This document shows positions 37,108 to 46,680 of a DNA stretch of 64,000 nucleotides, piece by piece. Source of the DNA: Algoriphagus marincola DSM 16067 (GTDB lineage Bacteria > Bacteroidota > Bacteroidia > Cytophagales > Cyclobacteriaceae); NCBI RefSeq assembly GCF_000429405.1, contig NZ_AUBU01000003.1:372001-436000 (forward strand). Direction: 5' to 3'. Position numbers and translations under genes: made by a program. Numbering within the stretch: the stretch's first letter is position 1; the number at the start of each line of letters is the position of its first letter. The notes under the pieces were generated by a model that worked only from the letters and a program-made list of their open reading frames with translations, had not been told where the DNA came from and did no database searches.

Positions 37108-38424
37108 TTAGGAAAAAAAGAAGAAAAGGCAAAACATCAGGTAAAGGAACCCTCCCAGAAAAAGCCAAGCCGTATATCGAATCAATTGAGATGCTTTGAT
37201 TCCCGTAATTGCCAATAGTGGCAATGCCCAAAATGGCTGAAGTAAATTGCTGATTTGATCTCCGTAGGCAAAAGCTAGAATACTCTTCGCAGGATCAATC
37301 CCCAAGGCCTGAGATGCCTGCATGATAATCGGGCCTTGTACAGCCCACTGCCCACCGCCGGATGGGATCAAAAGGTTGACAATGGCGGCTGAAAATAAGG
37401 TAAATACACCCAAAAGGCCGGAATTTGCATTATCTATAAAAAGAGAAGCTAATAAATCAATCATGCCTGATTGAGTCACCATTCCCAAGATTCCAGCATA
37501 GAAAGGAAACTGAATAAAAATATCTGTGGCACTTTTGATTCCTTCCCCCACTGCTTCACTGAACCTATTCAAGTCTCGATATACGAAAAGTGTAAAACCG
37601 AAAAGTAGAAAATTCACCAAGTTAAGGTTTAGAAAACCTAACCCAGAACCTGATTCAGACCATATCAATGAAATGAAAACCAATAGAAAAAGGAAACCCA
37701 CTATCATACCTTTAGACAGAAAACTTCCCACCGGAATAGGACGGAGAGGGTGGCTATATTTTGGTTTTTCTGCAGTTTGATTTTTTGAATTGAGCCATTG
37801 AAGTATGAAAAGAAAAACCACCACCAAACCTCCTGTAATCAGCAAATTTTCTAATGAGAAAATGGTTCGGTCTACTGTCACTTGACCAATAGTATCACTT
37901 AAAAAATGATCCTGCTCCGCTACTATTAAGGTTGCTGACCCTGAAAGACCTCCGTGCCAAACTGCCATTCCGAGATACCCGGCCGATGCTAAAAGTGCAG
38001 AATTACAGGCTATCGACTTTTCTTCCATTGCCAATGAAACAAACCTCGCCAGCAGCGCTCCGACTACAAGACCAAAGCCCCAATTTAGCAATCCAGCACC
38101 CATGGTAATTAGGGCCGTGAATAAAACAGCCTGCAGTGAAGTATTGGGTATTTTAGATATTTTCTTCAAAAACGAATGAACTGGTTTAGCCAAGGCCAAG
38201 GAATAGCCAAAAACCAAAATAATCATCATTTGAAGGGTGAACTCCAAAAGACTAAAAAAACCATCCTTCCAGGAAAAAACAGTTTGCTGAATGCTTGAAA
38301 GAAAATAATTGCCGTTTTTCAGCGACAGGATTAAAGCCCCAGCGAACACAAAAACTGTCAAAATAAGTACGATATCAAAGGGGCTAGGGAAAGTGAGGCC
38401 TCGCGTATTTTTTTTCAATACCAA
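37108..38424 (-). CDS. Short-chain fatty acid transporter, AtoE-like
   Basis: The 438-residue inner-membrane protein has about 11 hydrophobic segments and the AtoE family hallmarks LNWGFGLVVGALLAR, GYLGMAVWHGGLSGSATL and NLLIPSGGGQWAVQGPII. Family members take up short-chain fatty acids such as acetoacetate or butyrate. No degradation genes are beside it, so the substrate is open. It is divergent from the 7TM kinase at 38515 with 90 bases between; co-regulation is possible but not shown. Confidence 0.88.
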   Translation of the reverse strand: MVLKKNTRGLTFPSPFDIVLILTVFVFAGALILSLKNGNYFLSSIQQTVFSWKDGFFSLLEFTLQMMIILVFGYSLALAKPVHSFLKKISKIPNTSLQAVLFTALITMGAGLLNWGFGLVVGALLARFVSLAMEEKSIACNSALLASAGYLGMAVWHGGLSGSATLIVAEQDHFLSDTIGQVTVDRTIFSLENLLITGGLVVVFLFILQWLNSKNQTAEKPKYSHPLRPIPVGSFLSKGMIVGFLFLLVFISLIWSESGSGLGFLNLNLVNFLLFGFTLFVYRDLNRFSEAVGEGIKSATDIFIQFPFYAGILGMVTQSGMIDLLASLFIDNANSGLLGVFTLFSAAIVNLLIPSGGGQWAVQGPIIMQASQALGIDPAKSILAFAYGDQISNLLQPFWALPLLAITGIKASQLIRYTAWLFLGGFLYLMFCLFFFFS

Positions 38425-38514
38425 ATAGTTTCGGAGTTAGAAATATTTACTGTAATATTAGCTTATAATCGCTCAAAACAAAAAGGAAAGGGTTCCCCCA
38501 TACGACCTAAATCC

Positions 38515-40287
38515 ATGGATTTTAGCTTTAATGCATTTTCTGTTTCCTTGATAATCAGCAGCTTGGCTGTTATGGGTATTTCGGCTTCAATCGCCTTCCG
38601 ATTGGACACCACTACCCGATGGATCGCTATGACCATGTTTTTCATCACAGTCTGGGGATTTTTTTACGGATTGGAACTTGCATCCACCACCTTAAAGGAT
38701 ATGCTGTTGTGGGTGAAATTTGAATATATCGGAATCTCTTTTGCACCCGCCTTATGGTTGATTTTCACCTTGAAATATACCGGATATAGAAATTGGGCGA
38801 AGCCACCGGTGCTGATTGGTTCTTTTACAATTCCAGCAATCACCCTTTTGATGGTTATATCAAATGAGCTACATGGGCTTTATTATGAAAAAACATTTCT
38901 AGTCCTCGACGGTCCTTTTCCAATCTTGGGGATTGAAAAAGGACCCTATTATATCATTCATGTGATTTACTCGTATGCGGCATTCTTGCTTGGAACGATA
39001 ATTCTTTGGAGACGCTTTGAAAAAGCTGATCAACTTTTTAAAAATCAAACAAAACTTCTGATTGCAGCAGGTGCTTTCCCAATAGTCTTCAACCTTTTTT
39101 ACCAGACAGGTGTAATTAGGCTTTTTGGCTATGTGGATTTAACCCCTTTTGCCTTTTTGTTTACCTATTTGGTCTTAGGGATAGCGATTTTGCGATATGG
39201 GCTTTTCAGTATCAAGCCTATTGCACAAGGCAAAATCATGGAAGCGCTGACGAAAGGGGTGCTGGTATTTAATAGCTCCAATAAAGTGGTTGATTTTAAC
39301 CCTACAGCTAGAGCCTTCTGTGCTGAACCTAAGAAAATCAGGATTGGTGCTACTCTTGAGAGTATTTTCTGGAAAGAAAAAGCAATCCTTGAGCTATTCA
39401 ATGGTTTTGAGCAAAAGTCTATCGTCCACAAACCAAGCTTTGGGGATACAACAATCCGAGTTGAAATTATCCCAATTCGGGATAATGAAATGGAGGATTT
39501 GGGAAATATCCTTCTGATCGATGATATCACAGAAGAAATCAAAACCAATCAGCAATTACAAAAACAGAAAGAAGATCTTCAGCAACTGAATGATTTGAAA
39601 GATAAGTTTTTTAGTATCATATCTCATGATTTAAAAGGTCCCATCTTCGGAGTCAAGGAACTTGTTCATATGACACAAACTGGCCTCATCAGTCAAGATG
39701 AATTTCTAGAGATGATGCCTGAAGTGTCTAAAAACATGGAGCAGGTCGCCATTTTACTGGAAAACTTGCTGGCTTGGGCTTCCAGTCAAATTCGTGGTGA
39801 ACAGGTAGATATTCAACAGTTTGACATATTGCCACTAGTCAATCAGCAAAAGAAACTTCTGAATCGCTTAGCAGAGGACAAAAAAGTTAAAATTGAGATT
39901 GATATCGAAGAGTCAATAAGAGTCTCGGCAGATCGAAATATGATTGATTTGGTGCTCCGAAACTTAATTACGAATGCCATTAAATTTTCTCGAGCTGGAG
40001 ATCGAATTCTTTTAAGTGCATCTAAAGAAAAATACCAAGCAAAAATCTGCATCAAGGATTCTGGAGTCGGAATCAGCAGAGAGAATATTCAAAAGATCCA
40101 ACAAGGTGAATCCTTCACTACACGAGGTCTCAATAATGAGACTGGAACAGGCCTAGGTCTTGTTCTTGTCAGAGAGTATATTTTTAAGAATCAAGGAAAG
40201 CTTGAAATCGAAAGTGAAGAAGGCAATGGTAGTACTTTCTGTGTGTATTTACCGCTAGCAGATTATGTCAACCTACAGGCTGAGTAA
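38515..40287 (+). CDS. Sensor histidine kinase with 7TM N-terminal region
   Basis: The N-terminal 225 residues carry about seven membrane segments of the HisKA_7TM type (WFKYTGYRNW-like region, here LIFTLKYTGYRNW). A PAS-like domain (about 240-345) and a short coiled coil follow. HisKA has H371 in SIISHDLKGP, and the ATPase domain shows LITNAIKFS, DSGVGI and TGTGLGLVLV. No response regulator gene is adjacent, so the partner must be elsewhere. The last 15 bases overlap the convergent acyl-CoA reductase gene. Promoter signals are not obvious to me. Confidence 0.93.
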   Translation: MDFSFNAFSVSLIISSLAVMGISASIAFRLDTTTRWIAMTMFFITVWGFFYGLELASTTLKDMLLWVKFEYIGISFAPALWLIFTLKYTGYRNWAKPPVLIGSFTIPAITLLMVISNELHGLYYEKTFLVLDGPFPILGIEKGPYYIIHVIYSYAAFLLGTIILWRRFEKADQLFKNQTKLLIAAGAFPIVFNLFYQTGVIRLFGYVDLTPFAFLFTYLVLGIAILRYGLFSIKPIAQGKIMEALTKGVLVFNSSNKVVDFNPTARAFCAEPKKIRIGATLESIFWKEKAILELFNGFEQKSIVHKPSFGDTTIRVEIIPIRDNEMEDLGNILLIDDITEEIKTNQQLQKQKEDLQQLNDLKDKFFSIISHDLKGPIFGVKELVHMTQTGLISQDEFLEMMPEVSKNMEQVAILLENLLAWASSQIRGEQVDIQQFDILPLVNQQKKLLNRLAEDKKVKIEIDIEESIRVSADRNMIDLVLRNLITNAIKFSRAGDRILLSASKEKYQAKICIKDSGVGISRENIQKIQQGESFTTRGLNNETGTGLGLVLVREYIFKNQGKLEIESEEGNGSTFCVYLPLADYVNLQAE

Positions 40288-41289
40288 AAACTTCAATGTA
40301 TCCTCGCCATCAGCATAATCTTCCGGACCTGGACTCTGAGCTTTCCCGAAAGGTATGGCTTCTTTAAAAGCTTCCGTGTTCCCTACGACGCATTGAATTT
40401 TATACAACTGACTGGAAATAAGGCGCTCCAATTCCTCCATCCCATCATACACCTCATAAAACAGCACCGAAATAGGCGATACTAGTTGTGAATCCTGCTT
40501 CAGAAGTAGAAATCCATTATCTAGATGTGGCTCATTATTGACCAAATAGATGGATTTATTGTATTCATAATTATTATGGTATTTGTGATGATCACCAACA
40601 GATGCATACACTTCCCAGAGCCCGAGTACTTTCTCTAGAATGTCAGTATTTGGAACAAAAACCTTGGAAACATTTCTGCATCCCAGTCCAAAATATAAAA
40701 ATACATCTTTACCCAAATCCAGAATCTCCTGATCGGTTTCTTGACCGGTCAAAATGGCTACAGAGGTCCTGTTCTGACGGATAAGAGAGGGATATTTTCC
40801 AAAATAATAATGAAAATATCTGGATGAATTATCACTTCCCGTAGCGATGTAAGCATCCTTTGCTTTCAGCATCTCAGATATTTGAATGTTGGACTCAAAG
40901 GAAGGCTCTAAACTGATGAGTTGATCAATCAGCCACTTCATCAAAACCGTATCAGCAGAACTAAGCTTGGCACTGATTGTATGACCTGATAGCAAGACGC
41001 AGGCTAAATCATGAAAACCCACTGCCGGAATATTACCTGCCATCAAAACTCCGACATCTTTGGATTCTCCCTCAGTTGGAAGTTTATACTTTTCCAACCA
41101 AGCCCGAATGGATTTCTCCTCGAGCATAAAGGCTAGGCCTTCGAAAGCTCGTTTACAGTTTTCCAGCGTAAACCAATTGTTTTGATTTTGTGCCCGGTAA
41201 AACAATTCGTTTTCTTCTTCTTTTAGTAAATCTTGGATTTTGTGCCCTAGTTGGACAAATGCTTGGATACGTCTTTCTGGAGAAATCAT
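40273..41289 (-). CDS. Acyl-CoA reductase (LuxC-like)
   Basis: The 338-residue protein belongs to the LuxC/acyl-CoA reductase family within the aldehyde dehydrogenase superfamily. Landmarks are LMAGNIPAVGFHDLACVLLSG, YIATGSDNSSRYFHYYFGKY and FLYFGLGCRNVSKV, in which the Cys is the likely acyl-thioester nucleophile. Such enzymes reduce acyl-CoA to fatty aldehyde with NADPH. There are no other lux genes here, so bioluminescence is not implied; a role in lipid or aldehyde metabolism is more likely. It is divergent from a ferredoxin gene at 41410. Confidence 0.9.
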   Translation of the reverse strand: MISPERRIQAFVQLGHKIQDLLKEEENELFYRAQNQNNWFTLENCKRAFEGLAFMLEEKSIRAWLEKYKLPTEGESKDVGVLMAGNIPAVGFHDLACVLLSGHTISAKLSSADTVLMKWLIDQLISLEPSFESNIQISEMLKAKDAYIATGSDNSSRYFHYYFGKYPSLIRQNRTSVAILTGQETDQEILDLGKDVFLYFGLGCRNVSKVFVPNTDILEKVLGLWEVYASVGDHHKYHNNYEYNKSIYLVNNEPHLDNGFLLLKQDSQLVSPISVLFYEVYDGMEELERLISSQLYKIQCVVGNTEAFKEAIPFGKAQSPGPEDYADGEDTLKFLLSL

Positions 41290-41358
41290 CTGACAAATTT
41301 ACCAGATTGCGGTAAACTGGATAGAATTATTTTAAATTAGTTAGCATGACAACTTTTT

Positions 41359-41390
41359 TTTGTGGGTCTGTGTTTAGCTTGTTAATTTTG
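41359..41390 (+). promoter_or_regulatory. Predicted promoter of the ferredoxin gene
   Basis: TTTG at 41359-41362 and TAATTTTG at 41383-41390 (a full TAnnTTTG match) are 20 bases apart. The ferredoxin ATG follows at 41410. Confidence 0.7.
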
Positions 41391-41397
41391 GAAATAA

Positions 41398-41755
<358 letters not shown>

Positions 41756-41757
<2 letters not shown>

Positions 41758-41780
41758 AAGGAGGTTTAGCCTCCTTTTTT
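41756..41780 (+). terminator. Rho-independent terminator of the ferredoxin gene
   Basis: AAAAGGAGG and CCTCCTTTT pair around a TTTAG loop (stem from 41756-41764 with 41770-41778), followed by more Ts. The stem begins in the last bases of the stop codon. Confidence 0.85.
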
Positions 41781-41850
41781 CATTTGTTGCTGATAAACAG
41801 CAGTTTATTGCCATTTTTTGACCATTTCTAAAAAATTTTTACTTCAATCC

Positions 41851-41883
41851 TTTGAAAACTAGGAAGGCTTTTGCCTATCTTAG
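41851..41883 (+). promoter_or_regulatory. Possible promoter of the PUR protein gene
   Basis: TTTG at 41851-41854 is followed after 21 bases by TATCTTAG at 41876-41883, which fits TAnnTTTG at all but one defined position. The GTG start lies 40 bases further on. Confidence 0.4.
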
Positions 41884-41922
41884 TTGCAAATAAATACCCA
41901 GCACCAAAAAATTAATTGAATT

Positions 41923-42252
41923 GTGGAAGATCGAAGAGGTTATGATCGGGAAGATATTTTCTCGAAAAAAGTAAAAGCAGGTAAACGTACTTATTTTTTC
42001 GACATCAAAAGTACCAGAGGAAATGATTATTACCTGACTATCACAGAAAGTAAGCGAAAAACAAACGGAGATTCTTTTTCTTACGAAAAACACAAAATCT
42101 TTCTTTACAAGGAAGATTTTTTCAAGTTTGCAGAAGCGCTCAATGAATCTGTAGAGCATGTAAAAAATGAACTTCTCCCAGATGTGGATTTTTCTCAGTA
42201 TGAAAACGAAGAAGAGGAAAACAGCTATCGGGATGAACTCCGGTGGGAGTAA
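41923..42252 (+). CDS. PUR family nucleic-acid-binding protein (DUF3276)
   Basis: The 109-residue protein matches the bacterial PUR-alpha-like family. It has one PUR repeat: DIFSKKVKAGKRTYFFDIKSTRGNDYYLTITESKR, with the basic and aromatic residues that contact single-stranded nucleic acid in eukaryotic Pur-alpha, followed by KIFLYKEDFFKFAEAL. Structural work on a Borrelia homologue showed that one repeat dimerises to make the binding unit. It probably binds RNA or single-stranded DNA in the cytoplasm; the target is unknown. The GTG at 41923 is the natural start. A terminator follows at 42296. Confidence 0.88.
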   Translation: MEDRRGYDREDIFSKKVKAGKRTYFFDIKSTRGNDYYLTITESKRKTNGDSFSYEKHKIFLYKEDFFKFAEALNESVEHVKNELLPDVDFSQYENEEEENSYRDELRWE

Positions 42253-42295
42253 GTATTGACTGAGTTTGTTTCAAATTTTGAAATAGTATATTAGA

Positions 42296-42315
42296 GGAGG
42301 CTTTGGCCTCCTTTT
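42296..42315 (+). terminator. Rho-independent terminator after the PUR gene
   Basis: GGAGGC (42296-42301) pairs with GCCTCC (42306-42311) around TTTG and is followed by TTTT. It ends only seven bases before the permease ATG, so the permease-ychF pair probably depends on readthrough or an unseen promoter. Confidence 0.75.
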
Positions 42316-42322
42316 GTGTTGT

Positions 42323-43411
42323 ATGCAGCGTTTTTTTATATATCTGATTATATTTATTGCAGTCTTTCTGCTTTTCGGTTGGTATTTCTCCAATATCACC
42401 CTTTACCTGATTTTATCCCTTATCCTGGCAGCCTTACTGAGACCTCTTACCAACCGTCTCAACGACTTCCATGTCATGGGACAGCATATCCCAAGATGGA
42501 CCGCCATTTTGGCTTCTTACATCGCCATTATTTTGTTTTTAGTATCCATCGGACTGCTATTTTTCCCACTGATCAATAATCAAATCTCCATCCTGAGTTC
42601 GCTTGATTATGAAGAACTCTACGAACAGGCCAAGATCCCTATTTCGAGGTTGGAAGACTGGCTCATCAATTACCAATTGATAGATTCTCCGCGTGGTGAG
42701 TTATTTGATCAAATTCAAAAAACCTTACTGGAAACCATAGCAGGTATAGATATAGGAAAATTCATCAGCTCGATTATCAATACGGCAAGTAGTCTATTTA
42801 TTGGACTTTTAGCAGTTGCCTTTATCACTTTTTTCCTTTTGTTGGAAAATGGACTTTTCAGAAGAAATGTACTGAATCTCATACCGAATCCATACTTTGA
42901 ACTTTCTGTAGCCACTTTTACTAAAGTCGAAAAATTACTATCCAATTACCTGACAGGCCTATTTATTCAAGTCATAGTGATTTTTTCGATAGCAAGTCTA
43001 GGGCTCACTTTTGCAGGAGTAGAATATGCACTGACTATAGCCCTTTTTGCTTCAGTAGCTAATTTGATCCCATATGCAGGCCCGATCTTAGGTGCAAGTT
43101 TTGGAATAATTGTAGGAATATCTACCGGAGACTACGCAGGAAGTACAGAGATCAATTATCTCATTTTCAGGATTTTGTCTGTATTTGCTGTGGTACAGAT
43201 TACGGACAACATACTTTTACAACCCCTGATTTTCTCAAAATCCGTCAAAGCGCATCCCCTTGAAATATTTGTTGTTATCTTTGCCGGAGCAAAAATAGCC
43301 GGGGTTCTGGGGATGATTTTCGCCATCCCTGTTTATACGATTTTCAGGGTTTCGATCATGGAATTCTACCAAGGCTATCGCTCCTATCAAATATTCAAAA
43401 TCAAATCCTAG
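42323..43411 (+). CDS. AI-2E family transporter (second copy)
   Basis: The second family member of this window has 362 residues from the ATG at 42323 (MQRFFIYL); the TTG at 42314 lies within the T-run of a terminator and is less likely. It has two N-terminal membrane segments, a soluble helical part (about 65-140), and the C-terminal ANLIPYAGPILGASFG and LLQPLIFSKSVKAHPL blocks. Substrate unknown. It lies five bases upstream of ychF, so the two may be co-transcribed. Confidence 0.9.
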   Translation: MQRFFIYLIIFIAVFLLFGWYFSNITLYLILSLILAALLRPLTNRLNDFHVMGQHIPRWTAILASYIAIILFLVSIGLLFFPLINNQISILSSLDYEELYEQAKIPISRLEDWLINYQLIDSPRGELFDQIQKTLLETIAGIDIGKFISSIINTASSLFIGLLAVAFITFFLLLENGLFRRNVLNLIPNPYFELSVATFTKVEKLLSNYLTGLFIQVIVIFSIASLGLTFAGVEYALTIALFASVANLIPYAGPILGASFGIIVGISTGDYAGSTEINYLIFRILSVFAVVQITDNILLQPLIFSKSVKAHPLEIFVVIFAGAKIAGVLGMIFAIPVYTIFRVSIMEFYQGYRSYQIFKIKS

Positions 43412-43416
43412 AATAA

Positions 43417-44514
43417 ATGGCATTACAATGTGGCATTGTAGGACTACCCAATGTAGGTAAGTCCACTTTGTTCAACGCACTCTCGAGTGCCAAAGCCGAA
43501 GCGGCAAATTTCCCCTTCTGTACCATCGAACCAAACGTCGGTGTAGTAACTGTTCCTGATAAGCGACTCAATGTACTAGAGGAGCTTGTTAATCCTCAGC
43601 GTGTATTACCTACAGTGATTGAGTTTGTCGATATCGCGGGCTTGGTAAAAGGTGCGAGTAAAGGTGAAGGATTGGGTAATAAATTTCTGGCAAATATCCG
43701 TGAAGTTGACGCGATCATTCATGTGATTCGATGCTTCGAAGATGAAAACATTGTCCATGTAGCAGGTAGCGTTGATCCGATTTTTGATAAGGAAGTCATA
43801 GATACGGAGCTCCAATTGAAGGATTTGGAATCCATCGCTAAAAAAATTGCCCGGATCGAAAAGGTAGCCAAATCCGGTGATACCAAAGCGAAGAAAGACC
43901 TGGAAATACTTCTACGATTCAAAGAAGGGCTAGAAAGCGGCTTGAATGCCCGTGCTATCGAAGTTGAGAAAGAAGATTTGGAAGCAGTCCGTGATCTTCA
44001 CTTACTTACCATCAAGCCGGTTCTTTACGTAGCCAATGTAGATGAATCCAGTATTCTCACAGGTAATAAATACGTAGAGACCCTTCGGGAAAAAGTAAGT
44101 GAAGAAAATGCTGAAGTCATTGTACTCTGTGCAGCGATTGAATCACAAATTGCAGAATTTGATGATCCTGAGGAAAAGTCTCTTTTCCTATCCGAATACG
44201 GATTAGAAGAAAGTGGACTGAATAGACTCATCTCTGCCGCTTATTCACTTCTGGATTTAATCACTTATTTCACAGCTGGACCTCAGGAAGTACGAGCCTG
44301 GACCATCAAAAAAGGCTGGAAAGCACCACAGGCAGCTGGAGTAATCCATACGGATTTTGAGCGTGGATTTATCAAAGCAGAAGTAATCAAACTAGCCGAT
44401 TATCAGCAATTTAAGTCCGAAGCTGGATGTCGTGAAAATGGAAAAATAGCCATTGAAGGGAAGGAATACATCGTAAAAGATGGAGATATAATGCATTTTA
44501 GGTTTAATGTTTAA
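43417..44514 (+). CDS. ychF: Redox-regulated ATPase YchF (OLA1-type)
   Basis: This P-loop NTPase of the Obg superfamily prefers ATP and binds ribosomes and the proteasome or stress proteins in other species. The P-loop is GLPNVGKST (residues 9-17), [10 protein letters not shown] is the G3 region, and the usual NKxD is replaced by the NVDE stretch typical of ATP-using YchF. A coiled-coil insert (about 130-195) and a C-terminal TGS domain (about 280-365) ending MHFRFNV are present. The 365-residue length is standard. The orphan cas6 follows after 97 bases. Confidence 0.97.
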   Translation: MALQCGIVGLPNVGKSTLFNALSSAKAEAANFPFCTIEPNVGVVTVPDKRLNVLEELVNPQRVLPTVIEFVDIAGLVKGASKGEGLGNKFLANIREVDAIIHVIRCFEDENIVHVAGSVDPIFDKEVIDTELQLKDLESIAKKIARIEKVAKSGDTKAKKDLEILLRFKEGLESGLNARAIEVEKEDLEAVRDLHLLTIKPVLYVANVDESSILTGNKYVETLREKVSEENAEVIVLCAAIESQIAEFDDPEEKSLFLSEYGLEESGLNRLISAAYSLLDLITYFTAGPQEVRAWTIKKGWKAPQAAGVIHTDFERGFIKAEVIKLADYQQFKSEAGCRENGKIAIEGKEYIVKDGDIMHFRFNV

Positions 44515-44534
44515 CATTTTTTCAAAAAAAATTG

Positions 44535-44542
44535 TACTTTTG
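44535..44542 (+). promoter_or_regulatory. Possible -7 box upstream of cas6
   Basis: TACTTTTG matches TAnnTTTG fully and lies 69 bases before the cas6 GTG. No good TTTG is seen 19-21 bases upstream, where the sequence is TTAA, so this is a partial match. Confidence 0.4.
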
Positions 44543-44611
44543 CCTTGCTTATCCACCCAAAATTGCGTTTAGTATTTTATAAATAATTGTCTCATTTATT
44601 TTTAAAACATC

Positions 44612-45505
44612 GTGAGAGTTAGATTAATATTTTCATTAAAAAACAAAGGCTCCTATTTGCCTTTCCACCACCAGTACATCTTGGCCCAATTTCTAAAAGG
44701 TCTTATTGTCAAAGGTGGTCGAGAAGAATTCTTCAATTACAATTACTTCAACTTCTCTGGACTGAAAGGTCAGACCAAAGTAAGTAGAAGTGGACTGCAC
44801 TACTATTCCAGTCTGGTCACCCTAGTCCTCTCCTCCCAGAGTGAGGATTTTATGGACTACCTGCTGGAGCAAGTTTTTGCTACTCCAAAAATTGAATTGG
44901 GAAATCTCATCTTATCGCCCGAATACACTGAACTGGAGAATGAACCAGAACTAGAAACTTCGAATAAGTTTGTGTGTATTTCTCCTCTTGTATTGATCAC
45001 CCCTGCATTCAATGAGGAAATTGGCAAGAGATTCATCAGCCCTGACAGTGACGAATTCTCTGATCTTCTATACGAATCAACATTGACTAGAATGGAAAGA
45101 TCAGGTTGGTATACGCCAGAGCAAATGGAGTCCTTCTATAAGTTTCAAGTTGTACCAGACATGAACTACGTAAACAAGCTGAAAGAACAGCAGAAAAAGT
45201 TTGCGAGAATTTATTCTGTGTATGATATGGATGTCAAATACGAGGTAAGAGGTTACACCCTACCATTCACCTTGTATGCTGCTCCAGAAGTTCAGGATTT
45301 TGTTTTCAAGTGCGGACTTGGAGCATTTACTCACAAAGGATTTGGTATGCTAGATTTGGCCAATCATCCTTCAGGCACTCGTACCACGACTTACAAATTC
45401 AAGCGTGAGGGTTTTGTTCCTTACCGACCTACAGAAAGAGTCAGACAGAATGTGGCTCCATCTGAAGAAGGTGAAGAAGAAAACATTCAAGAAAGCGACG
45501 ATTAA
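44612..45505 (+). CDS. cas6: Stand-alone Cas6-like CRISPR RNA endoribonuclease
   Basis: The 297-residue protein has the Cas6 layout of two ferredoxin-like (RAMP) domains. The N-terminal strand MRVRLIFSL leads to LPFHHQYILAQFLKGLI, which matches the Cas6 LPxxY-type helix; H19 and H20 are candidate catalytic histidines. The C-terminal glycine-rich loop GLGAFTHKGFGML is the Cas6 signature. A tail of about 40 residues after it is first basic and then strongly acidic. Cas6 normally cuts CRISPR repeat RNA, yet no array or other cas gene is in the window. The GTG start, own -7 box and strong terminator make it a single-gene unit beside ychF. Confidence 0.85.
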   Translation: MRVRLIFSLKNKGSYLPFHHQYILAQFLKGLIVKGGREEFFNYNYFNFSGLKGQTKVSRSGLHYYSSLVTLVLSSQSEDFMDYLLEQVFATPKIELGNLILSPEYTELENEPELETSNKFVCISPLVLITPAFNEEIGKRFISPDSDEFSDLLYESTLTRMERSGWYTPEQMESFYKFQVVPDMNYVNKLKEQQKKFARIYSVYDMDVKYEVRGYTLPFTLYAAPEVQDFVFKCGLGAFTHKGFGMLDLANHPSGTRTTTYKFKREGFVPYRPTERVRQNVAPSEEGEEENIQESDD

Positions 45506-45512
45506 TATTTCT

Positions 45513-45544
45513 GAATCCCCAATCTAAGGTTGGGGATTTTTTTT
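45513..45544 (+). terminator. Rho-independent terminator of cas6
   Basis: AATCCCCAA (45513-45521) pairs perfectly with TTGGGGATT (45529-45537) around a seven-base loop and is followed by at least seven Ts. It ends just before the stop of the convergent gene at 45547. Confidence 0.85.
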
Positions 45545-45546
45545 GG

Positions 45547-46614
45547 CTAAAATGGAAATGTCAGCAAAGAGTGCTGACTGACGGTATAAAAATCTCTCCA
45601 GACCCGATTCAACTCGGAATTTGGATCAGCTGCATGTAAACCTGCAAAAGGATAAAGTGATGCATTACTTTCCCGGCAGAATTGAGTCATAGTCCGACAG
45701 ATCCGACTTAAAGACTCCAAACTAGACTCACTTATAAATCCTGATTTGCTGAGTTCAGATTCGGCTTGGTCCACGCTAGAGTAGAATTCCGATCGAAATA
45801 AATCCAATTGCTCCCTGGTTTTTTTAGCCTTTTCTTCAAAGAATTCAATTTGCTTTTGATTGAATGGCTTGAGTTCATGTCTGTACCAAAAGGACTCATT
45901 TATCAAAGACTGATGGTGCTGTGTGATTCCAAGGATGTTGGCTGAAAGTGTAGCCTCTGCAAATTGCAAAAAAGGAAACCGGTAGATTGGGTTTTCAAGC
46001 TTAACCCGATCAGGTACAATTTCAAAGCATCTAGCTCTTGGAACTTTTAACCCTTTGGCTGAAAAGGCATGACTCCCCGTAGCAACCATTCCCATATATT
46101 TCCAACTGTCCAATATCTCCACCTCCTCTCTTTTCAGGAGAAAGGCTTTCACAATAGGAGCTCCATTTTCTGATATGATAGGTTTTCCCTTTTCATAAAT
46201 CTCACAATTGGCTGTGAAATGCGTGGCATGAGTAGCACCGGATGCATAAGTCCACTCCCCCGTGATTTCATATCCATTAGGTGAAGATTCAGCTTTCCCT
46301 CCTACAAAGCCACTTCCTGCCAAACAGACTTTCGGATCCTTGAAAACCTCTTTTCTCAGCCCCTCTTCCCAAAAGCCAACAAACCAACCTGCTCCTGCAC
46401 AAAGAGTCACCGTCCACCCCAAGCTTCCATCCATCCGGGCTAAGTGCTCTTCTACTTTCAAAGCTTCTAAAAGACCCAATTCCAAGCCGCCAAGATCTTG
46501 GGGAACAAAGAGTTTAAACCACTTTCGAGCATAAATTTCTTCAAGCCATTCCGGCAGAAGTGCCCCAATATTCTCAGCTTTTTTCGCCTGTTCGGCGGAA
46601 AATATATAATCCAT
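45547..46614 (-). CDS. Acyl-CoA dehydrogenase-like protein
   Basis: The 355-residue protein matches the N-terminal and middle domains of acyl-CoA dehydrogenases: FVPQDLGGLELGLLEALKVEEHLARMDGSLGW, then GEWTYASGATHATHF and the VATGSHAFSAKGLKVP strand of the middle domain. The C-terminal helical domain is short and divergent, and the usual catalytic Glu is not evident. It may be a flavoprotein oxidase or monooxygenase of the superfamily rather than a true dehydrogenase. It is convergent with cas6 and stands alone. Confidence 0.82.
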   Translation of the reverse strand: MDYIFSAEQAKKAENIGALLPEWLEEIYARKWFKLFVPQDLGGLELGLLEALKVEEHLARMDGSLGWTVTLCAGAGWFVGFWEEGLRKEVFKDPKVCLAGSGFVGGKAESSPNGYEITGEWTYASGATHATHFTANCEIYEKGKPIISENGAPIVKAFLLKREEVEILDSWKYMGMVATGSHAFSAKGLKVPRARCFEIVPDRVKLENPIYRFPFLQFAEATLSANILGITQHHQSLINESFWYRHELKPFNQKQIEFFEEKAKKTREQLDLFRSEFYSSVDQAESELSKSGFISESSLESLSRICRTMTQFCRESNASLYPFAGLHAADPNSELNRVWRDFYTVSQHSLLTFPF

Positions 46615-46680
46615 TTCCTTTCAAAAATTAGCAATCAGGCTTCATTTTAAACATTTTGCCTATTACCGTGTTTAATAGTT

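Noticed and set aside
40273-41289. Bioluminescence operon because of the LuxC-like gene
   Set aside because: No luxA, luxB, luxD or luxE-like genes are nearby, and LuxC homologues are widespread in non-luminous Bacteroidota.
44515-45547. Possible CRISPR array beside cas6
   Set aside because: Flanking sequences on both sides were read for regularly spaced direct repeats; none are present, and the gaps are only 97 and 41 bases.
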